A DNA stretch of 64,000 nucleotides, taken from contig NZ_JAGTUT010000001.1 in NCBI RefSeq assembly GCF_025685605.1, positions 1,302,001-1,366,000 on the forward strand, in the 5' to 3' direction. Shown one piece after another: positions 27,984 through 36,077 of this stretch. The position numbers were made by a program, and so were the translations under genes. This DNA is from Granulicella arctica. Lineage in GTDB: Bacteria; Acidobacteriota; Terriglobia; Terriglobales; Acidobacteriaceae. The notes under the pieces were generated by a model. It made no database searches. It was not told the DNA's origin and saw nothing but the letters and a program-made list of their open reading frames with translations. Each line of letters begins with the position of its first letter. Position 1 is the stretch's first letter.

Positions 27984-28739
27984 ATGCACGCCACCCTCGC
28001 CATCCTATTCATGCTCGCGACGACTCTCCATTCCCAAGCCTTCGTTGCGCCTACCTTGGAACCGCCCAAAACCTACGCCTGCCACCCCACCCGCCATCCT
28101 CCGACCATTGACGGAAAGCTCGACGACCCAGCCTGGCTTCTGGCCCCCTGGACTACAGACTTCGTCGACATCGAAGGCCCCGCCAAACCACTCCCCCGAC
28201 TGCGGACCCGAGTCAAAATCCTCTACGACTCCACCAACCTTTACATCGCCGCCGAGCTCGAAGAGCCGGACGTCAAAGCCACCCTCACTCAACACGACTC
28301 CATCATCTTCCACGACAACGACTTCGAGCTGTTCCTCAAGCCTCCCCTCGCCGATCCCGGTTACTTCGAATTCGAGATCAACGCGCTCGACACCGGCTGG
28401 GATCTCTTCCTCAACAAGCCCTATCGGGAGCACGGCCACGCTGACAACTCCTGGGCCATACCCGGCCTTCAATCTGCCGTCAGCGTCCAGGGCACCCTCA
28501 ATCAATCCACCGACACGGACCGCGGCTGGACGGTTGAGCTCGCCATCCCGTGGAAAGCGTTCACAACTCGCCTCCCTACCACCGGCCCGACACCAGGCTC
28601 CGACTGGCGCATCAACTTCAGCCGCGTTGAGTGGACACCAGGCAAACCCATGGAAGACAACTGGGTGTGGTCTCCGCAAGGTGTCGTCAACATGCACGTC
28701 CCCGACCGTTGGGGCCATCTTTATTTACTCCTCGACTAA
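27984..28739 (+). CDS. Secreted carbohydrate-binding family 9-like protein
   Basis: 251 residues with a signal peptide (HATLAILFMLATTLHSQA) and one CBM9-like domain: IDGKLDDPAW at ~45-54, LRTRVKILYDSTNLYIAAEL, DNDFELFLKP and EFEINALDTGWDLFL, and a C-terminal WRINFSRVEW. Family members bind reducing ends of sugars or sit next to xylan and heparin-degrading enzymes; here it stands alone. Codon third positions are markedly C-rich compared with the neighbouring minus-strand small ORFs. No clear Shine-Dalgarno is seen before ATG 27984. Confidence 0.85.
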   Translation: MHATLAILFMLATTLHSQAFVAPTLEPPKTYACHPTRHPPTIDGKLDDPAWLLAPWTTDFVDIEGPAKPLPRLRTRVKILYDSTNLYIAAELEEPDVKATLTQHDSIIFHDNDFELFLKPPLADPGYFEFEINALDTGWDLFLNKPYREHGHADNSWAIPGLQSAVSVQGTLNQSTDTDRGWTVELAIPWKAFTTRLPTTGPTPGSDWRINFSRVEWTPGKPMEDNWVWSPQGVVNMHVPDRWGHLYLLLD

Positions 28740-29061
28740 ACCATAGCCTCTGAGCATCGCTGTCGCTGTCGTCATGTAGTTGGTCATCTGTCGTCCGGGA
28801 TCGCCGCAAACACCGTTTGTCGCAATACAGTCGAAGCCATAGCCGCAAGAGATAAACTGCCCCTATGCAAGGAGTGTTTACCTCTACCTCGGTCATACCC
28901 TTCTCACTCAAGGCTCGTTTGAGGACCTCGCACGCCTCGGCGTTGAGCCAGTCAACGGCCTGCGTCTTAACTTTTACGATCTTGATGCCGACGAGAGCAA
29001 CCGACCTACTTACCTCTGTGCAGAAGGAACGATTCATCAGGGTGAAGATGGCCGTTGGCAT
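28687..29061 (-). CDS. Possible small ORF between repeat copies B and C
   Basis: Starts MPTAIFTLMNRSFCTEV 45 bases after repeat copy C; ~60 residues look protein-like (ALVGIKIVKVKTQAVDWL), but the C-terminal half runs through repeat copy B into the CBM9 gene and is unlikely to be translated as such. Not recognised; could be a frame-shifted small gene. Confidence 0.22.
   Translation of the reverse strand: MPTAIFTLMNRSFCTEVSRSVALVGIKIVKVKTQAVDWLNAEACEVLKRALSEKGMTEVEVNTPCIGAVYLLRLWLRLYCDKRCLRRSRTTDDQLHDDSDSDAQRLWFSRGVNKDGPNGRGRAC
28791..28825. repeat. Dyad repeat, copy B (degenerate right half)
   Basis: ATCGCCGCAAACACCGTTTG followed by TCGC resembles the right arm of the family (GTTGCCGAAAACGCCGTTTCGC); the left arm is not recognisable. 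Confidence 0.4.
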
Positions 29062-29104
29062 GCCGCTGTGGACGAGAATAGCTTCCGGTCGGTCCTGGGT
29101 TCAG

Positions 29105-29150
29105 AAGTCAAAAGCTACTAACAAGTTGCCGCAAATGCCGTTTCGCGGGA
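29105..29150. repeat. Dyad repeat, copy C
   Basis: GTTGCCGCAAATGCCG then TTTCGCGG (29125-29148) is the right arm; GAAGTCAAAAGCTAC upstream is a degraded left arm. Confidence 0.5.
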
Positions 29151-29285
29151 GTCACGACTCAGCAGTTTGCCTAGTCGAAGCTGAATGGTCTTGGGATCTC
29201 TTTCTATCCAGCCCGCCACAGATCTTGATGTGATGTGCATTTTGCCACTTCTATGGACAGCATGCCAGAACCAAGACATGTGCGT

Positions 29286-29792
29286 TTAGTAGAAGAGTCC
29301 TGGCCATGCAAGGAGCACACCGAGCAACGTGAGTAAAGTAAAGGCCACAGGGACAAGGAAAGGAGAGCCGACCCGATACATACTCAGAGAGTTAATTCCT
29401 TCTGACGGCAGCACCAATAAGAGCACAAGCATGAGTGTCCGGCGCGGGTCTCGGATCTCCCATCGGCTTACAAGAAATGCCACTGTTGTACCGACTGCAA
29501 GCAAAGATCCGCCCAGTGCACGCAACAACTCTCGAACCAGCTTACAAGCTCTCTGATTTCCAGCGCATAGCGCGACCAGGTTCGATGGCAGTCTCGGGAC
29601 AAAGACGTCGTAGAGGCCGCCCATGGCGATCAAGGCTCCAGCGCAATAAAGCATAATTCGCGCGATACCAAGCAATGGGGGCCTCCAATCGGGAGGATAA
29701 CGGGAATCTGAACCGAAGCCAAGCAGGCCCGACTCGTGAGCATGCGCAGGCGATACACACCGTAGCTCCCGCGAAGTCATGGTTTTCGGCAA
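29286..29792 (-). CDS. Small integral membrane protein, repeat-associated
   Basis: Up to 168 residues. Four hydrophobic segments: IMLYCAGALIAMGGLYDVF, LLRALGGSLLAVGTTVAFLV, TLMLVLLLVLPSEGI and LVPVAFTLLTLLGVLLAW. The first ~40 residues (TTG start, then ATG at 29780) come from repeat copy D and nearby sequence and have little hydrophobic character, so the true start may be nearer 29654. Not recognised as a named family. It is the best of the small genes in this array, lying between copies C and D on the minus strand. Confidence 0.6.
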   Translation of the reverse strand: MPKTMTSRELRCVSPAHAHESGLLGFGSDSRYPPDWRPPLLGIARIMLYCAGALIAMGGLYDVFVPRLPSNLVALCAGNQRACKLVRELLRALGGSLLAVGTTVAFLVSRWEIRDPRRTLMLVLLLVLPSEGINSLSMYRVGSPFLVPVAFTLLTLLGVLLAWPGLFY

Positions 29793-29825
29793 CGTCGGTC
29801 GTTGTTGCCGAGAACGCCGTTTCGC
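29766..29825. repeat. Dyad repeat, copy D (complete)
   Basis: Begins CTCCCGCGAAGTCATGG, contains the pair TTCGGCAAC (left) and GTTGCCGAGAA (right) and ends CGCCGTTTCGC. Outer ends GCGAA and TTCGC also pair, giving an imperfect 55-base hairpin. Confidence 0.75.
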
Positions 29826-29934
29826 AAGAAAAAACGTCTAAGACACCGTCCAAACGATCTTCGATCTGAACACGACCGCATCACGGTTGACTTGAGGAAG
29901 CTATGGGCAAAGGACACATCTCAGGAGGGAAGGC

Positions 29935-30188
29935 CTACGCAGCGAGGAAGCAAAGTACTTCCAGCGATTCCCTGCGCGGAAAGGGAAAGAATCCTTGAAC
30001 TCTATAAAGAGACCGAGGAAGGTTCAAAGCGGTTGCGCGTTTTCGTCCAACTTGAGGCCCATGAAAGAAAAACATGGCTGCGGAAGACGTCTTGTGTCGA
30101 AAGACGTTTAGCAGCCCCAGCCCGAGTAATACCAGATAAATAGTGGAGCTCCCGCAAAGTCTGTGTTTTGAGCAACTTCGATTTTGTC
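29935..30188 (-). pseudogene. Possible membrane ORF remnant between repeat copies D and E
   Basis: An open frame without a usable ATG reads STIYLVLLGLGLLNVF (a membrane-like helix) followed by a basic tail to TAG at 29937-29935. It follows copy E as the other small ORFs follow theirs. Absence of a start codon suggests decay. Confidence 0.25.
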
Positions 30189-30213
30189 ATTGCCGAAAAC
30201 ACCGCTTTCTTGA
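30149..30213. repeat. Dyad repeat, copy E (complete)
   Basis: CTCCCGCAAAGTCTGTG, TTTTGAGCAAC, then ATTGCCGAAAACACCG. Same order of arms as copy D; the GAGCAAC/GTTGCTC variant of the inner arm is shared with copies F and G. Confidence 0.75.
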
Positions 30214-30392
30214 ACAACGGTTCTGAAGCTGCCGAAGAGACTCGAGTCTGGCGTAGGTAATTACGGGAGTGGGTGACGCTCTGATCAGTCAAAAGTTTCA
30301 GAAAATGTGTATAGTTCGCAACTAAACCGCAACCAGGCGGTTAGATAGGATAGCCGAGCACACATTTTGACAACTATTACTGACGGTGGCAT

Positions 30393-32645
30393 ATGAAGAC
30401 TGGCAAGATTTCTCTCAGGCTAGAGCGCATGCACTTGAGCGTACGGCAACCAGGGTCCCTTCCGCTGCATTCTGCCTGGGCAAGCTGCCTGCTCCTGACT
30501 ATAGGATGCTCCGGCGGAAGCTCGCCCAGTCCTGCTTTCCCTCAGCCGGTTAAACCAACGCCTGCAATCGCTGTGGCGGTCAGCGGTGGCAGCCAGGTGC
30601 GGATCGGATCGACTGTGCAGTTTGTAGCTGTGGTGACGAATACTTCGAATACGGCGGTCACGTGGCAGGTCAACGGTGTCGATGGCGGTGCTGCGACAAT
30701 TGGCACCATCTCTGGCAGCGGGAGCTACACTCCGCCTGCCGTGCTCCCAAATCCAAATATCGTGACAATCACTGCGGTAAGTCAGGCTTTGACGAGCGCT
30801 ATCGGGGCGCTGAGCGAGACAGTGCTAAACCCACTACCAGTAATAGGGTCAGTTGCAGTGATGACGACTGGAAGCAGCAGTGTGCTGGATGTACTTGGGA
30901 CCGGCTTCGTTTCAGGGTCCAGTCTGCAGGTGATGGGTGTTGGGGTGCCAACAACCTTCATTTCAGGAACTGAGCTGAAAGCGACCGTGACGCTTCCGGT
31001 CGGAACGACGACTGTCGCGGTCGACGTCGTCAACCCCGATCCGGGTGGCTCTGCATCCGCGACGGCGCAGGTGCAGGCCTATCAAGCCACGGTGGCGACA
31101 GCGGCAAGGTTATTGGATCAGGCAACGTTTGGGCCGACGTTGAACGATATCCAGCATGTGCAGAACGTTGGAGTGAGTGGCTACCTTACAGAACAGTTCA
31201 ACACGCCGGCTACGCTGCTCCCGACGATTGCCATACCAGCACCCACAATTTGCGTCAACACCACCACCCCCTGCGAAGAGTCAGAGTGGTGGCAGGCTGT
31301 GATCACCGGACCAGACCAGCTTCGCCAACGCGTTGCATTCGCGCTCAGTGAAATCTTTGTGGTGTCGACCGATTCAGTCAATGCGAGGGCGGTAACCACC
31401 TTTCAAAACACGCTTGCGAATGATGCATTTACCAACTACTACACCATCATGCAGGATGTTTCACTCTCCCCGGCGATGGGCGCATATCTAAATATGCTGA
31501 ACAGCTACAAGCCGGGCACGGTGAACGGAGTGGTGCAGATCGCCAACGAGAACTACCCCCGAGAGCTGATGCAGTTATTTACGCTTGGCATCAATCAGCT
31601 TAATGCCGATGGAACCTTGCAGCTTGACGAAAGCAGTCAGCCGATACCGGTGTATACGGAGGCACAGGTGCAGGCCTTTGCGCGAGCCTACACCGGATGG
31701 ACCTATGCAAATGTTTCAGGAATCGGTGCACCGGCAAAGTATCCCAATGTGGCGAACTACACGATGCCGATGGCCGCTCTCGAAAGTGCACATGACATAT
31801 CAGCGAAGATCCTGCTGAACGGGACGACCTTGCCGTCGGGCCAGACCGCAGAGGCAGACCTTGCAGCAGCGTTGCAGAATATTTTCGCTCACCCAAATGT
31901 TGGACCTTTTGTGTGTCGCCAGCTTATTCAACACCTGGTGATGAGCAATCCCAGTCCTGCCTACGTGGGCCGAGTGGCGGCGGTTTTTGCGAATAACGGA
32001 AGCAGTGTGCGTGGTGATATGAAGGCCGTCATCACGGCGATTCTTACGGATTCTGAGGCACGCGCAGGCGACACCAATCCAATCGCCAATGCCTCTGCTG
32101 GCCATCTTCGCGAGGCGATGTTGTATATGACCAATTTGATCCGCGGATTGAACTTCACGAATAACGATGCACTTGCCGATAATGACGTCGTGGCTAATGC
32201 TTCGTATAACTCACTGGGTAATTACACGGGCGCACTCGGAGAGAAACCTTATACGTCTCCTAGCGTCTTCAACTTCTTTCCGCCGGAATATGTCATCCCT
32301 GCGACGAGCTCAAATGCCCCAGAGTTCGCGCTGGAAAATACTGCCTCTGCGGTGCTCCGGCTGAGTCTTGCCAATACCGTGGTTTACAACAAGATATCCG
32401 GATTCAATGTCGACCTGAGTGCCACGAGCGCGCTGGGATTGACTGCCTCAAAGACCGGCAACGCCGTGACGGATAGCGGCGCGCTGGTCGACTCCCTTGG
32501 CCTCATCTTCCAACATGGCCAGATGTCATCAGCCATGCGAACGGCGATCGTGAACCATGTTGCTGGTCTTACCGATATCGGGCAGCGGGTGCGGGTAGCA
32601 ACGTACCTGGTGATTACGTCTTCGCAGTACAAGATTGCAAACTGA
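30393..32645 (+). CDS. DUF1800-family protein with Ig-like and IPT/TIG domains
   Basis: 750 residues. N-terminal lipoprotein-type signal (ASCLLLTIGCSGGSS, Cys near 39), then a bacterial Ig-like domain (~60-150, VQFVAVVTNTSNTAVTWQV), an IPT/TIG domain (~150-235, VIGSVAVMTTGSSSVLDVLG), and the DUF1800 region (~240-750) with RLLDQATFGPTLNDIQHV, QRVAFALSEIFVVS, NYPRELMQLFTLGI and FVCRQLIQHLV. DUF1800 proteins are found next to DUF1501 proteins across many phyla and are thought to be exported; their function is unknown. The ATG follows a weak GGTGGC. A broken palindrome (AACCGC 30325-30330, GCGGTT 30337-30342) lies in the leader. Confidence 0.88.
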   Translation: MKTGKISLRLERMHLSVRQPGSLPLHSAWASCLLLTIGCSGGSSPSPAFPQPVKPTPAIAVAVSGGSQVRIGSTVQFVAVVTNTSNTAVTWQVNGVDGGAATIGTISGSGSYTPPAVLPNPNIVTITAVSQALTSAIGALSETVLNPLPVIGSVAVMTTGSSSVLDVLGTGFVSGSSLQVMGVGVPTTFISGTELKATVTLPVGTTTVAVDVVNPDPGGSASATAQVQAYQATVATAARLLDQATFGPTLNDIQHVQNVGVSGYLTEQFNTPATLLPTIAIPAPTICVNTTTPCEESEWWQAVITGPDQLRQRVAFALSEIFVVSTDSVNARAVTTFQNTLANDAFTNYYTIMQDVSLSPAMGAYLNMLNSYKPGTVNGVVQIANENYPRELMQLFTLGINQLNADGTLQLDESSQPIPVYTEAQVQAFARAYTGWTYANVSGIGAPAKYPNVANYTMPMAALESAHDISAKILLNGTTLPSGQTAEADLAAALQNIFAHPNVGPFVCRQLIQHLVMSNPSPAYVGRVAAVFANNGSSVRGDMKAVITAILTDSEARAGDTNPIANASAGHLREAMLYMTNLIRGLNFTNNDALADNDVVANASYNSLGNYTGALGEKPYTSPSVFNFFPPEYVIPATSSNAPEFALENTASAVLRLSLANTVVYNKISGFNVDLSATSALGLTASKTGNAVTDSGALVDSLGLIFQHGQMSSAMRTAIVNHVAGLTDIGQRVRVATYLVITSSQYKIAN

Positions 32646-32681
32646 TTCCGCGAAGCGGACATCAGGAAAGTGAGTTAACAG

Positions 32682-34034
32682 ATGCGGGCAAATCGACGAA
32701 GTTTTATTCGCTGTGCATCACTGGCTGCAGCAGGAAGTGCAATGGGCCTGCGTCCGTTTGGCATGTTAAATGCCATGGCACAAGGAGCCAGCACCGACTA
32801 CAAAGCACTGGTCTGCATCTTTCTTTATGGTGGTAATGATGCGAACAATATGCTGGTTCCATTTGACGCAACGGGCTACGCGAATTATGCGAAGATACGA
32901 GGCCCCCTGGCTTTACCGCAGACCGGCACCGGTTCCCTATTGCAGTTAGGAGCGCTGCCGAACTTTGCTTTGAATCCGAACCTGCCAGATATTGCCACAT
33001 TGTTTAACAATAGGAATGCCGCGCTGGTAGCAAACGTAGGAACGCTAGTCGAGCCAACGACACGCGCTCAGTTTCTTGCTGGCCAAATGCTGCCATCAAA
33101 TCTTTTCTCGCATCCAGATCAGCAACTGGAATGGCAAAATGCCGCTCCTACAGGCGGAACGGCAACCGGATGGGCAGGCCGCATCGCCGATACGCTGAAC
33201 GCAAGCTATAACCCAAACGCCTCCATTCCGATGATCACCTCCGTCGCAGGCGATACGCTCTTCTGCAACGGAAGTAGCAGCACACCGGTGTCTGTTAGTC
33301 CGGGAAATATTAGCGGTGCTTCGTGCTCTGAAGGAACTACGGAGTGTGGTGCCCAGCTAGCCACGGCGCAGGCCCTGCTAACGTTTGACTCAGGATTAAC
33401 GCTGGTGCAGGCCGATGATTCAATTACAACCAATGCATATCAGTATGCAAAAACGCTGACAGCAGCGACTCAATCAGTGAGTGCGCTCAAAACTGTTTTT
33501 CCTGCGAACAATGGCCTTGCGACTCAACTTAAACAGATTGCCCAAATTATTCAAGTGCGGGCTGCTCTCGGAGTGAATCGACAGATCTTCTTCGCAGGCA
33601 TTGGTAACTTCGATACACATTCAGATCAGCTGACTCTTCAGAATGCCCTGCTGGCGCAGATCAGTCCGGCACTCGCCGCGTTCTATCAGGCGACACAGGA
33701 GCTAAGCGTCGCCAACAACGTGACGAGCTTCACAATGTCCGACTTTAGCCGAACATTTCAGCCGAATTCAAATACAGGAACTGACCACGCGTGGGGCTCT
33801 CACCATATTGTGATTGGTGGAGCGGTGAAGGGTGGCCAGATGTATGGAACCTTCCCTCAACTTGTCCTGAATGGTCCTGACGATTCAGGCACAAATGGCA
33901 GATGGGTGCCGACTACCGGCTCGATGCAGTATGCCGCCACACTTGCGCAGTGGTTTGGCGTAACGGCAGCTCAACTGCCCAATATCTTTCCAAATATTGG
34001 AAGCTTCAGTCAAGAGACTCTTGGATTCATATAA
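32682..34034 (+). CDS. DUF1501-family protein (Tat-exported, sulfatase-like fold)
   Basis: 450 residues. The start RRSFIRCASLAAAGSAMGL is a twin-arginine signal. FLYGGNDANNMLVPFD, the GNFDTHSDQ segment and the C-terminal FTMSDFSRTFQ and DHAWGSHHIVIGG motifs define DUF1501, a relative of the alkaline phosphatase/sulfatase fold with probable metal ligands Asp/His. It lies 36 bases after the DUF1800 gene, the standard pairing; the two probably act together outside the cytoplasm. A stop at 34032-34034 is followed by no clear terminator. Confidence 0.9.
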   Translation: MRANRRSFIRCASLAAAGSAMGLRPFGMLNAMAQGASTDYKALVCIFLYGGNDANNMLVPFDATGYANYAKIRGPLALPQTGTGSLLQLGALPNFALNPNLPDIATLFNNRNAALVANVGTLVEPTTRAQFLAGQMLPSNLFSHPDQQLEWQNAAPTGGTATGWAGRIADTLNASYNPNASIPMITSVAGDTLFCNGSSSTPVSVSPGNISGASCSEGTTECGAQLATAQALLTFDSGLTLVQADDSITTNAYQYAKTLTAATQSVSALKTVFPANNGLATQLKQIAQIIQVRAALGVNRQIFFAGIGNFDTHSDQLTLQNALLAQISPALAAFYQATQELSVANNVTSFTMSDFSRTFQPNSNTGTDHAWGSHHIVIGGAVKGGQMYGTFPQLVLNGPDDSGTNGRWVPTTGSMQYAATLAQWFGVTAAQLPNIFPNIGSFSQETLGFI

Positions 34035-34720
34035 GGAGGAGTTCCATCTCCGTCTAAGAGTTCTATGATCGTTTCTTCAACCTTGGCTTCTCCTGCTCGT
34101 GCCGAGCCCAGTCAGGGCAAGGAAGACTCGATGTGACTGGCTCTGGCGGTAACAAATGGGGCCGACCTCACTGCACGACAGGACACTGAGCCCGTTAAGC
34201 ATGTTGAGGCCGGGAGCGTGCTTGTCGGAAGTATTCAGTCCCTGTTGTCTGAGCGTGAGACCGGTTCCCATTATGTAAAGATGAGCCGAGCAGAAGATAA
34301 GGAGCGACGTTTCCTGCTTGCTTCTAAGCTCAAGGTATACAAGTCGCTGTTGGTTGGGACTGCTCGCGATAGGAAGTGGGCCTCACTAAGGCAGAAGAAG
34401 AGCGGTGAACCAAGAAACTGGACCCTGTCGACAGCGCGGAGGCCTGAGCTTGCCGCCTCCACGCGGGAGAGTGTAGTCGCGCTGTTTGGTAAGCTGTGAC
34501 CTCGGATCTTGAGGATAGGAACCATCGATGCATCCGTAATTGGTTCTCGGCTAAGCTTATGCTCAGAATCGTAAGGTCTGTGTCATAGCTGCGGCGTCGG
34601 GGCACGCTCAGGATCATTCCGATCGTGCCTCGTCAAAAAAGCCTCTCACTTTCACTACTTGGCACGCTTAAAGCATCTGCGACTGAAGAAACTGGCATTC
34701 TGACCTCCATGTTCGACGCC
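34035..34720. other. Intergenic stretch without a supported gene
   Basis: Two overlapping frames (34218-34499 plus, 34271-34525 minus) are antisense to each other and neither shows a domain, signal or ribosome-binding site. I see no repeat copy or hairpin here. Confidence 0.4.
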
Positions 34721-34723
34721 GAC

Positions 34724-34864
34724 TCACTTCGAATGCGGCGCAGATTCCAAGATCACTAAGATCGGTAAATCGGCCACGCTTTCTGCCTGCGTTACAGGAC
34801 CGTCTTCAGTACCGCCACCGACTCCGGCAGTGATCGCGACAGCAATGAACATCAACCTGACCAT
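34724..34864 (-). CDS. Small hydrophobic-start ORF after repeat copy F
   Basis: 46 residues from ATG 34864: MVRLMFIAVAITAGVGGG, then a polar tail with EDGPVTQAESVADL. It could be a short exported or membrane peptide. The frame also runs upstream through copy F (VLSNYDPDVAKKTDF). Not recognised. Confidence 0.3.
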   Translation of the reverse strand: MVRLMFIAVAITAGVGGGTEDGPVTQAESVADLPILVILESAPHSK

Positions 34865-34910
34865 GCCATGAATGTTCTCACCGCCTAAAAGTTTAAAAAG
34901 TTCGCCACCG

Positions 34911-34972
34911 CTCTCGAAGTCGGTCTTTTTGGCAACGTCGGGATCGTAGTTGCTCAAAACACCGTCTTGCGC
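34911..34972. repeat. Dyad repeat, copy F (complete)
   Basis: CTCTCGAAGTCGGTC, TTTTTGGCAACGTCGG, then GTAGTTGCTCAAAACACCG. Inner arms GGCAAC and GTTGCT flank a 12-base loop. Confidence 0.75.
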
Positions 34973-35019
34973 GAAGTCACTCCAAAGACGATTCCCCCTC
35001 CGAGCTCCGATTCCAACGT

Positions 35020-35202
35020 TCAGGAGGGTGGCGCAACATCTGGATGATCTACGTAGATCGGGTCGAGGAGTTTCGAGTAGACACACATGAACACGGCACC
35101 CACTCCAGCGGCGTATGCTGCAGCCTCCGACGGAGATTCCTTTCGAACCAGGGCCGCCGATCGATCCAGTGCCAGCATCAGTCCATTCAGAACAGTGCTC
35201 AA
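35020..35202 (-). CDS. Small ORF between repeat copies F and G
   Basis: 60 residues (MSTVLNGLMLALDRSAA..., with AAAYAAGVGAVFMCVYSKLL as one possible membrane helix, ending VDHPDVAPPS). An in-frame TTG is the nominal start (rc of CAA/AAC context), so translation is uncertain. Not recognised. Confidence 0.3.
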   Translation of the reverse strand: MSTVLNGLMLALDRSAALVRKESPSEAAAYAAGVGAVFMCVYSKLLDPIYVDHPDVAPPS

Positions 35203-35288
35203 CTGCTTAGCGAGTTCTTAGTTTGCGATCATACGAACGATCTTAATCTAAGGATTTGTGTGAAGGGACGTCCAGCGAAGCGCTATCT

Positions 35289-35346
35289 CTTGGAAAGTCG
35301 GGTTTTTGGCAATCTCGGACATCGTCGCTCAAAACGCCGTTTTCAG
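35289..35346. repeat. Dyad repeat, copy G (complete)
   Basis: TCTTGGAAAGTCGGG, TTTTTGGCAATCTCGG, then GTCGCTCAAAACGCCG and TTTTC. Lies downstream of the 169-residue membrane protein gene. Confidence 0.7.
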
Positions 35347-35363
35347 GGAATGAGAAGCCTCGC

Positions 35364-35873
35364 TTAGCCCGTTTGTTCTGACTCACGCCGACGCTCGTTC
35401 GCCTTAGAGATCAACTGGTTTGTACCTAATGTGGATGCGAAAGTCGCGCATGCGCCAGCGACTTGCAAGATCAAGTCGCTGGTTCTGAATGAAGAATTGC
35501 CAGCCAAGACAAAGAAGATCGTTGAATGGATCAGGTAAAGTCCTGCGCAGACGTATGGGTAGAATCGCTGTAGTCTGCCCCGCATCGAGAATCGAGCAAT
35601 CAAAGTTGTGGCAAGGTATCCGGTCAGTGCGTATTCCATCAAAATAACGAGGGTCAGCCCAATGACCTTCAGCAGCGTCAGGTCGTTATGCCAAGGGGGC
35701 GTCTCATGACCAAACTGTAGGAACGCCGTGGCAACGAAGATGATGCATGTTCCCAGAGCTGAAGCCACTATCTCCAGAACCCAAATCAAAAGTTTCAACA
35801 AAATCTGGCTCGATAACCGAATCTGTTTCGCTTGACGACCGGTTGGCGTATGCGGAACTGCCCATTCAATCAT
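35364..35873 (-). CDS. Small integral membrane protein, repeat-associated
   Basis: 169 residues, four hydrophobic helices: LLKLLIWVLEIVASALGTCI to VATAFLQF, LLKVIGLTLVILMEYALTGYL, FYPYVCAGLYLIHSTIFFVL and LILQVAGACATFAST. A basic C-terminal tail (KANERRRESEQTG) would be cytoplasmic. Not a family I can name. It is bracketed by repeat copies G and H, with its start 15 bases after H, the same arrangement as the membrane protein at 29286-29792. Confidence 0.65.
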   Translation of the reverse strand: MIEWAVPHTPTGRQAKQIRLSSQILLKLLIWVLEIVASALGTCIIFVATAFLQFGHETPPWHNDLTLLKVIGLTLVILMEYALTGYLATTLIARFSMRGRLQRFYPYVCAGLYLIHSTIFFVLAGNSSFRTSDLILQVAGACATFASTLGTNQLISKANERRRESEQTG

Positions 35874-35887
35874 GGCCTGAGTGTACT

Positions 35888-35965
35888 TTCATCAAAGTCA
35901 GCTTTTCGGCAATCTCGACGTTTCACCACGTCCGGTGGGCCGTAGTTGCTGAAAACGCCGTTTAC
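35888..35965. repeat. Dyad repeat, copy H (with loop insertion)
   Basis: TTCATCAAAGTCAGC, TTTTCGGCAATCTCG, then about 25 extra bases containing CCACGTCCGGTGG, then GTAGTTGCTGAAAACGCCG. The arms match copies F and G; only the loop differs. Confidence 0.7.
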
Positions 35966-36077
35966 TGAGAGGTGCGGCAGGATCGCCGAGAATGCGAGCG
36001 CTACTCTTCCCAGGTCCGGCGATGGATTAGAGGCTAACTCAGGGCGAGATCGTCGCACTGGTGAATGCCAGCATCAG

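Noticed and set aside
28005..28718. Long minus-strand frame opposite the CBM9-like gene
   Set aside because: It is the mirror of a C-rich third-position gene; it has no domain and the plus-strand protein has a signal peptide and family motifs.
27907..30213. Dyad repeats as a CRISPR array
   Set aside because: Spacing between copies is hundreds of bases and variable, and no cas genes are present.
34218..34525. Two overlapping frames after the DUF1501 gene
   Set aside because: Antisense to each other, no domain, no ribosome-binding site.
27907..35965. Dyad repeats as integron attC sites with gene cassettes
   Set aside because: The inner arms (GGCAAC/GTTGCC) do not fit the RYYYAAC/GTTRRRY core boxes, no integron integrase is in the window, and some copies are only half elements.
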